Part shown: in pieces, positions 11,060-25,000 of the stretch
Layout: each line of letters opens with the position of its first letter
Position numbering within the stretch: the stretch's first letter is position 1
Translations under genes and position numbers: made by a program
NCBI GenBank assembly: GCA_944472135.2
Contig: OX235270.1
Location: forward strand, 58,099,267-58,163,266
Direction: 5' to 3'
Length of the DNA stretch: 64,000 bases
From: Trichobilharzia regenti
Lineage: Eukaryota; Platyhelminthes; Trematoda; Strigeidida; Schistosomatidae
Notes under the pieces: model-generated
Told to the model about the DNA's origin: nothing
Databases searched by the model: none
Seen by the model: only the letters and a program-made list of their open reading frames with translations

Positions 11060-12901
11060 GAAGCTCAAGAATATACATATAAATAACTAAAATAAATTCA
11101 AACTAACTTCCATCTTGTGAGTAAAGTAAAGAATGTCATCTCTTTATTTTAATATTTGTCCATACACTTATAAAATTCCAAAGAAAATAAATATTGAATA
11201 CATATATCTACAGTTCTCCACACGCTGGTTTATAATGCATTGTGCAATATACCACTATATAAAATGGCTGGTTAGATACCAGTCACATCACGCAGTAGTG
11301 TATGCTAGCCAGATCGAATTGGCCCAAAACACCGGCGGATATTTCATTCATCATCAGTAGCAATTCATCCGGTTTGACTCAGCTAACACAGCCGAATCAC
11401 TTCCAACTTAACTAATTACGGCTAGAGACTTGACGTAATTGAATGAAATTCGCAAGTTAATTCAAGATTTGCAACTGTTTTTTTCTCATGAAGAATCTAA
11501 TTCAAGTAGTAGGACCGCTAAACCTAAAGAAGAGTTTATCTGAAGAATAATACACGTTATGTTAGTTCAGATAACATGCACAGGACTCTAGACACATCCT
11601 GTCAATTGGCAGCAAATCTGTTATCCCTGGTCAGTACAATTGGTTGTTCACACTTAATGATGTGAAATTTACAAAATTATACCACAGCCTAGTTAATATA
11701 ATAATGACCAGGACAGACATCTAATGTATAACGACTAACAGTATAATCATAAAACAATCTGTCTTCCGGAATCACTAGCATGAACACAACTGAAAGAATT
11801 CATCTGCCGGTAGAAAGAAATCAAGTTACTTTCCAGTTAACTGGAAAATATATGTATATATGTATCAGAAATGTATTATACAGGATAATAAGTTCAGGAG
11901 TTTGTGAAAACTACCTGACAATGACGAAAACAACAACAATAACAAGAACAAAATAAAAGGAGAAAAAATTTCAACTGAAAAACTAACTGGTAGGTTAAAG
12001 AATTGATAAATAACCATACTGAAGTGTTGATAGTAATATGAGCGGTAATCATAAGAATAATAACAATAATAATGATAGTAATAATAAATACATCATTCAT
12101 ACCATTTTTATATACACTTTAATGAAGATAAAGCCTTAACTAGTTGAACAATTAGATATAGGCCGAAAATCGACCGCAGAATAAAATTTTCAATTCACAG
12201 GCATTACTCTCTCTCTCTCTCTCCCTAGCATACAGAGGTTTCACTTGATTGTAAAGTGCTGTTTTTTTATTTGCGTTGGTGAATATGTTTTTCAGCAGGC
12301 GCTTGTATATTGCACAGCTTATACAGACATGAATATTATTATTATCAACTGCAACACATGTGGATTATGATGACTGTTGTACAGACGACTGTGATGATGA
12401 TGATAATAATAATGACAGAGACAGAGTAACAAGGTTAGGATAAAAGCAGGTATGATGCTTTGAATATAACCATTTTTATATTACAAAAGATGCGCGAAAG
12501 AACCAGGAGCAAAAAATCTGATGTCAGGAAGAATTCATGATCGAAGAAGAAGGGAGAGAGGGAGGGAGGCAAAAGAAGAAAGTTGATAGATAGTGTGGTG
12601 GTGAAGGAGAGGGGCTTCTATTTCTCTGAGTCAACAGTCACAAAAATAGTTTTTTTTTTTCATATAATCAATCCTATATCATCACAGATGTATAATCTGG
12701 AGGGGGGAGGGTAGCGAAAGTAGACAGTCGCATTAGGTATGTGAAGAAGAGACATAGTTTATAAAATAAAGAAATATTCATGTTGACAGAAAAGAGTCAT
12801 CAGTGATGTGGAATGATATCACAGTGTGTTAAATAATAATAAGTTGTTATGAATGAACGAAAAGAGGAAAACGAAGATATATATATGCAATCATCTAAAG
12901 A
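11060..12901. other. 3' flank of the GAK gene, no other gene recognised
   Basis: AT-rich sequence with a (CT)n run at 12207-12223. The GAK 3' untranslated region must begin at 12901 on the minus strand. The nearest AATAAA I find on that strand is at 12271-12266, about 630 bases past the stop, so a long 3' end is possible, but I cannot place the cleavage site. The open frame at 12100-11894 encodes only hydrophobic low-complexity residues and looks fortuitous. Confidence 0.4.
12266..12271 (-). terminator. Candidate polyadenylation signal of GAK
   Basis: AATAAA on the minus strand about 630 bases after the GAK stop codon. It is the first canonical hexamer I see in that direction, but nearer variant signals cannot be excluded. 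Confidence 0.3.
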
Positions 12902-13018
12902 TCATAAATTCATATTTGTCGAGGAATTATTATTAGCATCCTTTTCGAATTCAGCCATAGCATCATTGAGTTCAACAAATACCAAGCGGGCCATATTTTC
13001 ATAAGATGTACCCATCCA
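12902..13018 (-). CDS. GAK: GAK exon 20 (end of J domain, stop)
   Basis: Residues 1363-1400. Follows the acceptor ttcttacag. [20 protein letters not shown], then MAEFEKD, matches the last J-domain helix of auxilins/GAK (YEQxAxxIFxELNDAWxEFE). After it comes a short Asn/Ser-rich tail ending in TGA at 12904-12902. The tail is unlike the GAK C-terminus of vertebrates. Confidence 0.93.
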   Translation of the reverse strand, partial: WMGTSYENMARLVFVELNDAMAEFEKDANNNSSTNMNL

Positions 13019-16000
13019 CTGTAAGAAAGAAGACAGAAACGCAAAAATATATATCAGTTTACGTTAATAAAAGTCTTTATAGTTCCGACAACACAATAAG
13101 ATGATGTAGTTTATTTGTGTTGTTGAAATTCATAAAGGGAACTAATTGCTTTAAATCTTTATAGTCCGTTGACTGAAGTATTCATCTATTACTGAGAAGA
13201 GTTTAAATACTAAGCCAATTTTTATCGAACACTACTGCATATATTTTTGAAACTAGATGCCAAAGAAGAACAAATTTGGGTTAGTTTTAGATAAGATAAA
13301 GATTGATAGCTCAAATAGATGATGATTTAGTTGCAGTTGTGTTCTCTTCTGAGCTGATCGAAGCTTTCACTGTCTTTCTACACAATATCTTCAGAGCATG
13401 GTTCAAATTGAAGTAATATGGTGAAATTAATACTCTTCACTCATAAATACTAGTCACAAAACATGAATTTAAGACTCTTTGTCCTACATGATTATAATGT
13501 ATAAAAGTTATGTTCAAGTAAGCTAACCTTGTCAGGATGAACTGCACGCGCAGCATTCCGATACTGACGTTTAACTTGATCACGGGTAATAAGATCAGCC
13601 ATACCCACATGATTCCAACGTACTCCATCCCATAATATTGTAGGAAGGGAACATAATAACGCTCTAAGATTACGATCTTTACCTTCAGCCCAATCAAAAA
13701 CCTAAAAGAAAAGAATTAGCAAGTTAGAGAAACGCTTGCCACCGAAATTCCAAAATGGTATTTTGTGCCAGAAGAACTAGTGTAGGCATAAGGCCATTTT
13801 AAAATGTTCCCACTTTCATTTTCCATAGAGAAATGGAACAAAAATGAAGTACAGAAATATTTAACTAAACTAATACATCCAAATTCAAAACAGAATAGAA
13901 TTCTATCTCAGACACGCTTTCCAGAAGGATCCTAAAACTGGTCTAATATTGCATCACTAGCGATCCTCTTTAAGTAAATAACTTATCTGAAAGCTAAGAA
14001 CCAAAGAAAACAGGTTTTACCCTTGCCTCTGACTCACCATCAGAACATGCCCTTGACTCGATTCACAATCGAAATCAAGGCACATTATGTTTGAAGACGA
14101 GTATTATTATGGGTAGTAATCGAGTAGTACACGTTTTTCCACTTTTAACAACCCAACCTGAGCTACAAACTTGCGGTACTACAAAAATATTTATGTATCA
14201 TACATAGTTTTCAACTACTTATTGTCATGGTAGAATTGCTGGTTGCAAGAGGTAACAAACGGAATGTGAAGGAATGTCAGCGCCTACGAGTATCTCCAAT
14301 TCCAACCTACGATTAAGCGTAAGACTTATAAAATATAAAAGGAATACTATAATTTTCCCCAAAGTGAAAGTGCTAGGACTAATTCACGGCTGTGAAATAA
14401 AATTGATGATTTGGAAATACTGAATAGTATGAGCAATACATTCTATAATTGTGCTAATCAGACTGATATATCATTCAGATGAATAAAACATTGTCTTCAA
14501 ATAGAATCATTTTAAATTAACACAAAATGTCTGGAATAGAATCTTGCAAACTTGAAATATGTTCACGTGTGTATGTGTGTATGCAATTCTAACATAACAA
14601 CTTTACTCCGTCTTACCTTCTACATCAAGAAGTTAAGACATTCTGGTGCAACCCAACCCTTACTCCTACAACTTGTTAACTCTCGTATTCTGCCTATTAT
14701 TCTCTATTGTTCCCCCTTAGTTTTTCCAGGGCTACTGAAGAAAGACTATACCTTATTACGCAGGATGTTAAAGGTTGTCAGCAGGGTAATCAGTTTGCCA
14801 CTTAGCCAGCTTGTTAATATTCTGGTGGACAGGCACATGGACTCATGTGGAAAATGGGCAAAATCCATTTTATCTGACTCACAACACCCTCTACATTCAC
14901 AACTCTCCCCTTGTATCTCATCAGGCAGGCAAAACCAGAAGCCTTTATAGGAAACTATATGCCCGCACTAGTCAGTACAAAAACTCATCCATACCCTACT
15001 TAGCTCGTGTTCTGTGCGATAAAGAAAGCATTAGGCGTGAAACCTTTAACTTATTAAGTAGTCAGTAGAACAACTGGATCTTGTCTTTCCAACTCAAATC
15101 ATTTATAGGTACAACTTTTTTTCTGTTATGTGCTGCTTTGTTTCTTTCTTTCTGTTTACACCAGTAGATATGCTAGAACCTACTTTTCCAACACCTTCTA
15201 ACACTCTGTTTAATTTTGGCTTTGCTACCGACATGCTAATATGTTGTTGTCAAAACTAACTGAGATAACCTTAATCTATGTAGAACTTTATTTATTGTTA
15301 ATGTACTAACTGGATGCAATATTGTAATAAAATGCTGAGAATTCCATTCTGTATCACAAGTACTGTTTTGGAATAAAGCTATTATCTTATCTTATCTTAC
15401 TCACGGTTTAGCCTACAGGAGATTACATTATCCATGGAAATCAAACTCATAGTGGCAGCAAGAAACAAGGAGGACATCACCAGTATTAATTTTCGACAGA
15501 GTTAATATCAATCCACTAAGTTCATCGTATAATTTCATCAAGTCACAAAAGTGCAAAGCTTATCCAAGTGTTGGTTTGTAGGGATTTGATTGGTTTCAGG
15601 ATTTCATCATGAGCTGACATTAGATAGAGCATTGAAAAACCTGGGAGTACTGGACAGCTGTTTCGTCCTAGTCTGGGACGGGATTCGAATCCAGGACCTT
15701 CTGGTTACAAGGCGAGCTCGTATACCATTAAGCCACTGGTACCCGATCCAATGGCCCATGAATTCTAACCTCTGCCAGTTCACGACATAGCGCGACCCCT
15801 AGCCAATGTCTTCGGCGAGTATTTGTCCTCACATCCGACCGGCTGCACCCTACTGCAAAGCTAATCATTTCTGTGCATGACCAGTTGAAATATTATGTGG
15901 AGATGTGGCTCACTGGTTCAAGCACTCAACTATCAGCCAATGGGGTTCACGATGCAGACTTACCACCAGCTACTTCAACTTGGACAACTGGGTATTACTG

Positions 16001-19000
16001 TCAACCTTCGAACAATAACTGCGTGGTTTATAACTTGGTACATGAACAGTCTGTTCCGAAAAACTGAGTTCTACATGTTTGAGTACGTCATTAAGGGATA
16101 AAGTGAACTATTTAACCTCAACACGTTGAAATAACTTCAAATAACAGTCAAAATATCAAATACTAATGATCATTAAAAGACAAGCTAGTAATGTGAAAAG
16201 ATTTAACATTACTTTCAACTGTTCTGGATCAGTGGTTTTAGCCATCTTTTCACGACGAATTTGATTGACTGTTTTTGGTTGTTTATCATCTGCATTAGTT
16301 GTTCGAGAAGAACCAAACCCACCGAGTAGATCAGAAAAAGCATCTTTGTTAACTTGAGGTCTAGCTCCTGTCCCAGCACTTGGAAATGATGATGCTGAGG
16401 TATTTGTAAAACCCGACCACGAAGTATGAGCTTGATTGGACTTCTCATTAGTATAACTAGCGTTAGTAGTATTCTCCTTTTGGTTAGCATCCGATTTTGT
16501 TGATGAGTTTGTAAATTTCGGGTCGATGCCAGCTGACAGGCAGAAAATTTGAACGATTAGTGTGTACTGTAAACCACATAAAGTATTACATAGGGATAAA
16601 ATGACTGATATCCTAAAATATGAGAAGAACTAAGTACTTATAAGTTCGAACCCGTGTGATTTTAACGATTGGGCACTTCAAACAGCAGACAGCTAGGTTC
16701 AGGTTCATTTTATTTCGGCTCTTTTTCAATATATACTCAATTTAATAGATTTTCTCACATCACTAAGTAAGGAAACCGACAGCCTGCTTAAGACTTGGGC
16801 TACCGAAAACCTCCATTAATATACTGAATATAATTTTTTCGTATTCGATTTGTCTAAATTCAGTAAAATATGACCTCTAATAGTAATATTTACTATGGCG
16901 AGCATTTAAAAAAGTTTACAATCTGCTGATTCGCAGTTTTCTACTAAACTTCAGAAAAGGCATTATCCTGAACGGCAGTTTAATCCAATAGATGAGATAA
17001 CTTTTTTTTGGTTGTGTTCTTGGTTTAAAAAATGTACTCCTGAACTTTTTATATTTGATATTCAACCAAATGTCGTAAATCTCCCGAAGGAGACAAAAGA
17101 GAGATGGTTTGCGCTTCAAGCCAGATAGAAATGTGTCACACACGACCTATTGTCAATTAATATTTTATTTGAAGATCCTGGACAAAGAGCAAATATAGCA
17201 TGCAATAAACTCCGCTAGAAATTCGGTACATTACATAAACACTGTTCAGGAATAAAGCTGTTATTATTACTGTAGATTCAGTGTTACAGATGCTTAATAA
17301 TAGTTAATAATGTGACGAAAGTTTTTCCACGGTAATTTTAGTGCATTTGGGTATAAGTAATATTCAATATATTCCAACAAATTTTCAAAGATTTCGCCTT
17401 ATCGTTCATCAGAAATAAACTAGACATCCTCAACTTGGCAGCAGTGTAAGTGTCACTTTTAACGCGGCAAATCATTCATTGTTGTACAGTAAAAAAAACT
17501 CAGTCAAAAAATATGAAGACTTTCGATACAAGAAATCGAGACTATTTAACCTTCTTTAAACAATACTCACTGAAAAGGTGAAAATACCCTGATTGGTTGG
17601 AGAATAATCGCCTTACTTTACAAAATCAGTAGTACCACGCCTAACAAAAATACAAAGAGAGTATAATAAGGCTGTAGTACAGCTGGTTTCTCTTATGAAA
17701 TTTCAGTATGTGAAACAAAGCGAAATTATAGAATAATTGAAAAGTTAAACTACCATGGGAATGATGCAGTTAAACATGTTAGAGTAATAAAATCAAAACG
17801 TCCCAACTTGTAAACTTACATCTGGGATGGTGTACTGGACTAGGACCAGCAGAAAAACCACCCATTGTTGTCGGTGGTTGCTTAGCATTTGCACTACTAC
17901 TGGTAGTAGTGGCAGCAGGAGAATTTCGATTATTTAGCCCATTGCGAAGTACATCAGCAAAATCTGCGAACGGATCAAGGCTATGACGACTACCGGTAAC
18001 TCCAGTGGCAGTATTATCTGAAGTTTCAGTATTTGATGCCAAGTTAGAATAAGGAGGTGATGAGAACAATGGATTGACAGTAGGTGGATTCAGATTACTA
18101 GCACTTGCACTTCCACTTAAATGACAAGTTGTTTGTTCAAAACAGTCATTAGTTGAATTACTTTTACTTTGTGTAGAAGGATTATGAAAACTTGGCTTCG
18201 AGAAGAAGCCAGATTCCAATTCGGATGTAGCTATTCCAAAAGGATCGAAAGGATTGTTAGATGAGCCACTAGCAGCTGCACCACCACTACCACTGTAAGT
18301 AGTAGAAGGATTTTCTGACGGTTTTCTTAAAGCCTCCTCCCAAACAAGATCAATATTTGGACTATCATCAACAGTTGGAGAAAAAGTGAATAAATCGTCA
18401 ACAAACAATTGTTTGTCTGTTTTCCTTTCATTTACACCATTCTGATTCTTTGGTGTGCCGACACTGTCTCCAGCATTTTCACTGTTAGTTACAAAAGGAT
18501 TTTGAGTCACATCAATTAGAACTGGATCGCCAACACTGTCTACGTTGGTTGGTACAGAAGATTCTGTATGCAATCCCAGTAGGTCCACAAAATCCGACTC
18601 CTACAACAAAAAATTAGCAAATATTGTGGAGATAACAGGAATGGAAAACGAGTGGATAGGATTATAGTTCAATTTGTTATTGATAAAACATGAATTATCA
18701 TTGCCATCATAGTAAGGAATAACTGGATTCAATATCATTAACGACGAACTGCAGTGATTATGCTTGATTGATTGGTTTGTAGTGTAATGGAGAGCAAATA
18801 AGACGTTAAACTTAGTAATCACTTTGACTCTCATTAGCAGATGGTAGCTATTGAATTTAGTGGATAAAACAACCAGTAGGCATTTTACAAACTGTAGAAT
18901 CACACTCTGTCATAGTTAGTTTTGGGTGATCCCAAGAAAGTTTTCTGTAATAGTAGTTCAGTGAATAATAATAATAATAATATAACTGTATTCTAGACGA

Positions 19001-22000
19001 AATGTCTTCACAATGTATACCATTCTCAGCATAATCTACTGCATGATATTTCCTCCTCATCCAAAATCTTAAAGTGAGAGAGAAGTCTATAACATATCAT
19101 GTGATTCAAAGCGGTGAGATCTGAAGCATAGACTAATCCCTAATTAATACTTTTACGTCATCTCCGACACATGCGCACCAATAGTTTAAAAGCCACTTAA
19201 AAATGTGTGGTGAGAGCTGGCTGCAAGCCAAAATAGTAGACAGCAATTTAGGTCAATGTTACATCCGAATCGGGGTCATCACCAACCAATCACTGAAGAC
19301 TTTAACGTGTGCAAATACGATTCGCAGGTATATGGCTTAACTTTCTGAGAAACGGTCACAAACAGTACAAAATAACCTTTAGCAAGAAAACAACCAATCA
19401 GAAGACGCTGCTTCTCCACTGACAGTAATGTACATAAAAATGTATATCTCTTGATTTTCTCAATAAACGATCTGTTGCCTGGCCTTTGTCTTCTGTCGTT
19501 ACAAATGTACGCGAGTACATTTTACGACTTGAAGACACATTTGAATGGTTAGAAGAATAAGAAGTGGAGTAAATATAAAGCATAGTGATGAATAAAAATC
19601 TAGGTAATCCAGTGATCGAAGCAGGTAGTCTCAAAAATTACCAAATACAATCAACAGTTATGCACTTACAAAGTTAGGTCGATCTTCTGACAACAATGAA
19701 GTGGTATTTTCAGTGGATTCATCCTTGAAAAACTGAACGTTGTTATTATTATGAACAGATGGTTTATGGGAATGATTAGGCGAAGTACATGGATCTGTAG
19801 GTTTGACTTGGTTATCCTTAATTAAGTCTGGTACTAATAGGTCGTCATCAGCTGTAGCCTCTTGTTGGATATTACTTGAATTATCAGCAGTAGGTTGATA
19901 TGCTGGCATCGACTTCTCAGAATTGACTTTTTCTTGTTGTGAATTGGATTGATTTTGTTCTAAATTATTTTTTCTATGTGTTGAAACTGATGGCTTACGA
20001 TTAAAACGTCCTATGAAAAGCAAAGTGAAGATAAATGTGAGTTTATAATTAGTCAGATGATTATAAAGTAGTAAGTGAATGAAATTTGTCCAATAACTCA
20101 TCAACTGAAAAAGGCTTAGCACTAATCACCAAATAGATAAAATGAAGATGAACTACAACGTCAGTCAGTGGAGCTTAAAGGTAAATACATGCGAAGACAA
20201 CACGATTCTGTGTAGAACCCGAAAGCAAGCAACGCTTACAATACAACCATTAATGAACTACGCATGCTCAAAACATGCTATTGATAAGAAAGTAGATCCA
20301 AGTTAAAAATTTTAATTATGCAAAGCATAATCAACTCGACAAACAGCTGTCACCTAGAAATTGTAAGCATACTTGGATACTACAATGACCTAAGAAGCTA
20401 CACCGGTTGGAAAGAATGTTCCAATAGGATTCACTTCCTATTCCAAAAAGTTTCGATAGTTAGGAGATACAACTACCCATAGTTACTACAAAAAGAATAT
20501 TTTCTTAAACTAATATACAGATACATGCAACAAAGCGGTTATGTTGTCATAACGTTAAAGAGATGAACGAAGTTAGAGGAAGTTACTGACGAAAGTGTAC
20601 AATCTAATCGACTCAACTGTGGTGGATTGTCAAGAGTCAGGTGTTTCTCACACACAAAATTACAAATTTCATGGTAATAGAAAAGATCATGTGCGACTGA
20701 TCACTAATCCTTTTTCGTTTTTATCTACCTGAAGCAATAGTTTTGTAGTGTGTGTATTCGGTGAATAACTACCATGCATACCCTTCTGTGAGAATGCAAT
20801 CACGCATACTCTTTATCTCCTTACTTTCCTGCCACTCCGACACATTTCCGTCACCCCTACTAAAACACTGTACACAAATTTGACAAATTAAGTCAGATGA
20901 AAACCGTTTCTAGTCTTCAAAAACCACACTGAGAACCCCGTATGTGGTTAGTATACCGAATCGAAACAGAAGCATGACTGACCAAAACTCTGGTATCATC
21001 GATTTAGGACGTATGCTGCATATTCGCTAATACACATAAACAGAAACCATGTGGTGTTATGCAAAATAACCTCAACTAGTTAACGTAATGTATCTACAAA
21101 ATTCACTTCAGCGGTGTCAAGAGATCCATTGGCTAATTCTTGTCAGCTTGCCGATGAATAGATAACATTAAGATTGAGAGCTGGAACAAAAAGTAGAAGT
21201 GGAGAGATCAATACATGAAGTGACTGACTTTTAGTAGGTGCATATTGTTCGACTGGGTACACCGGGATGATTACGTTACATGCAACTGAACCACTGATTC
21301 GCACAATATAAAAAGATGTGACACCTTGTTATTAGATTCTGTTGATCAGTCTAAAGAAGGCTCACAGTCCAGTTTTCAAACATGCTGAAATACACATCGC
21401 CCAACAAATGAGGTGATTATATAATATGGACTCAAAAATTTCAAGCAAGACTGTTAGGAATATATGTCGTCTAGAAAACAACCGAAAACCTGGGAGTAAT
21501 CCCTTTCACGTTTTGCTTCCTTCGTTAGTAAACACCGAAAGACATCAGATAACGACGTGGAAGGATCACAGATTCATTTACCCTGTTAGAATCCACTGTC
21601 AATTAGCGATAATACCTCTATTATAATTTACTAGTAGCGCAAACGACTTCATACAAACATTTCTGTTCAAAAATATCCTACATAAAATCCAGTTAGGCTG
21701 AACTGACACATACGACATAGGTACTAAATGTAATCCATATTTCAGTAAACAATGATGTAAAAGGAGTTCAATAAAGTGTAAATAAATTAGTCAGAACTGT
21801 TTAATGTTGTACACCATAACATGACTTTATCAAAGTATATTGTAGACTCATTCCAACAACTTACCGAAATCAGATAATATACTGGTCAATTCTTGTGAAG
21901 TGGATACACATAATTCAGGACGTAATGCATCTTCTGAAGGCAATGTTTCCCATGGATACACGAGATTATCACTTTGTCTTGGGCGTTCAGTAGGCGAGAC

Positions 22001-25000
22001 CATGAACTCCAGTGTGACATGAAAACTTTCAGCATAACGACTAGTGAAACCAGCAAAACTGCTACTATTGTCAAGATGATCCAAATCTGACCTGTTAACC
22101 AAAATGAAAAGTAAGTAATCTTCACAATTAGAGCTAATATATCCATATACACGTAGCTAGATATCCCACTTGAATGCACGCAAATATAGACAGGGATATG
22201 TACCTCTGAAAAACACGATTCATATGGAAATATTCCACTATTCTGTTTAATCCAAACGAATATGACAATCAGGTGTACGATAAAACCCATACATCAACGT
22301 GTACTCACTTTCAACTACAGATTTTTTTTAGGTTATTTTCTAAATTAAGTGTTACTTCTCCTGGTTTAATCAAATCTTTAAAACAATTAGTGCCTTTAAT
22401 GAATTTGCACAGTGTATTTGTGCAATACATTTCGAACAATCTGATCACACATTTACTTATCCAGTCAATTTATATCAAAAATAAAAGGTCAATTAAAATA
22501 AACAAAGTGACAAAAAGGATTTAAGAATTACGAGAATAACTAACACTAGGTCTGGTTATATAGTCAGATAAGGATTACCCTAGAGTGATAACAGACTGTT
22601 TTTGTACACAGAGGAGGATGGAGGGGGTTGCTTAAGTTAACGAATAGCTATTACCTGTGAGTATTTCGATAAGCGCCCTTGACTGTTTTTATAAACAACT
22701 TCAAAGGTTGTTTTGACACCAGTCTTATAGTTCATATCGATTAAGTGTTTAGCCATAGACGAAGTTGGTAGTCTGCTACCTGTGTCAATCGATTTTTGAA
22801 AGTTCATCTGTTTTTCTAATCATTTCGGAATATGCTCTCCCACCCTCATATGCAAAGTGCGACTACTACTGTCTATGTATGCTACCCCCCCCCACACACA
22901 CGTAGATTGATAAATAATGTAGAATGAGATACAAGCACCTGTGCACTTTTGAGGTTCGTTGCGGAGCATGTTTTCAGCTTTTTCAATAATAATGAGCCAT
23001 GCTATACAATAGGTTCTACGGATGACCGAATTTAATCTGTCTTAAAATCCTACTACAATCATCGTTATTAATAACTTTCAAAACATTTACCACATTATTA
23101 TTATTATTATTATTATTTGGTCCACAAAATCACCGTCATTGGTTAAAATTTTTATATATGAATCTATGTAAATTAGAGTAAAGCCTGAAGATCTAATTGA
23201 AAACAATATTGTTCGCTTATATGTCTTGTTCTAATCTCCCATTGTATGGCAATTGAATTTATTCAAATACGTAGAGGTGATGGCTTTTCGTAAACTTAAG
23301 CAATCCCCTTTCCTCTGAGTACAAAAGCAATCTCTTATCACACTTAATCTAACTTGATAATCTTTGCCTAATTATATAACAAGACATAGTGATAGTTATT
23401 CTTATTAATCTTAAATCCTTTTTGCCACTTTGTGTATTTTAATTGGCCTGATCTATACAATAGGTGTACGTATGTACATCTAAAACAGAAATCATATCAG
23501 TTGCTGACATATCTCTGCTTCAACTGTGATGGACTTCCCCGTCGCATCTTACATCCATCTTTTAAGCATTGAATCAATATAAGTTGCAAGGGAAGCTCAC
23601 AATACCGTAAATTTTGAGGATATACACGAAGAAAGAAATGTATTCTCTTACCCAGAGTACAGGTATTACACTTTCTTATTTAATGCTGCTTTCAGTTACA
23701 GTTGAGTGAACTCAATATGCATACGCACATATATCTAAAAACAGGAACTTGTTTCATGTCAATCACAATCACATTAATGTGTAGGCAAATGAGAAGAGAT
23801 GGAGCTATCTGAAATCTCTACGATATGATCACAATATGAGCATATTTGTATTATATTGAAGTTGTACACCTGTGATTACCATATAATACTGGATAAATAA
23901 ATTATAAGCAAAGCACAGGATATGTACCTGTGATTGAACAACCAACAACAAGAATCAACATGCAACTTAGAAATTTAAAAAGTATTGAATGAAAGAATTA
24001 TTTATCGGAGGATAGAAACAGACATAAAAACAATTGTTATTAAAAATAATAATCTATTCAGTTGCCTGATTTTCTTAACTGAAACAAATGTGTTGTTCTT
24101 ATATAACTGTACAATAATGTACAGCGAAAAGAACACACACACATACAGAGAAAAAACAAGACCTTTTTACAATTTCCAAACGAAACTAATGCTACCACCT
24201 ACGCCAAAAAACACTCCACTTATAACTATGCATATATGACGTTCACTACTCTGAAATCAATGTGTAGATTTTATTGCACTCAGTAAAAGGAAAAAGACGC
24301 CAATTTTGACATCAACATCAAGTTAACGCTACTATATGGTTCACGAGAAGCATTTCCAACAACCTGCTGGAGATTTTCATCAACATCTGTCTACTCTCCG
24401 TGCTAAAGATCAGATGACCAGCAAGAAAGGATAATTGGTAAGAAACTGTGTCGCATAAGGAACCAACTAAGAACTTATTGTTGAACAAATACGCAGAAGA
24501 AAGTGGAGATGGATTAGACGAACTCAGGGGAGACTGTCGAGTGACATCATGCGTTAACCTATTGAGTAGAATCTAAAGTAGAAAACGATGAGTTGGCCAT
24601 CTGAAGGTGAGAATGAAATGAAAGCTTATGGGCGATCATGGCGCCAGATAAAAGTAACTGCAGAGAACAAAATGAAATGCAGATATGTTGTTAAAGCAAA
24701 ATGTTCCACTCGGAACCTAAGGGAGTAATAGTAATAACACCAATGCATGTACACCATAAAAATCATTGATAATTTTTATCAATATGCAATCGCTAGAATT
24801 ATGTAAATACAAGTGTACAGCATACATCAAGTGGGTGAACCTTTAAACAGCCACAGATAAATGGAGACAAACCGACTGCCGAGTTACACTTCACAGAAGC
24901 AGATCAGTTCTTTTTAGTACACCAAAAAATGACAAACAAAAGAATGGAGAGAAATAGAACAATAGCAAAAGGAAAGAAACGTGGAAGACCCAATCGTCAA

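Noticed and set aside
11894..12100. Hydrophobic 68-codon minus-strand frame after the GAK stop
   Set aside because: Composed of Ile/Leu/Phe/Cys runs from AT- and repeat-rich DNA; no conserved pattern, probably fortuitous.
13437..13697. Open 86-codon frame on the minus strand
   Set aside because: It is a shadow of GAK exon 19 in another frame; the true frame gives the J domain with HPD.
17365..17412. Minus-strand CTGATGA followed ten bases later by GAAATC
   Set aside because: The ten intervening bases cannot form stem II and no stem I partner is visible.
22637..22807. Candidate extra GAK exon
   Set aside because: The gene closes in frame without it, the residues do not match GAK C2, and they do match the end of a Penelope-like endonuclease.
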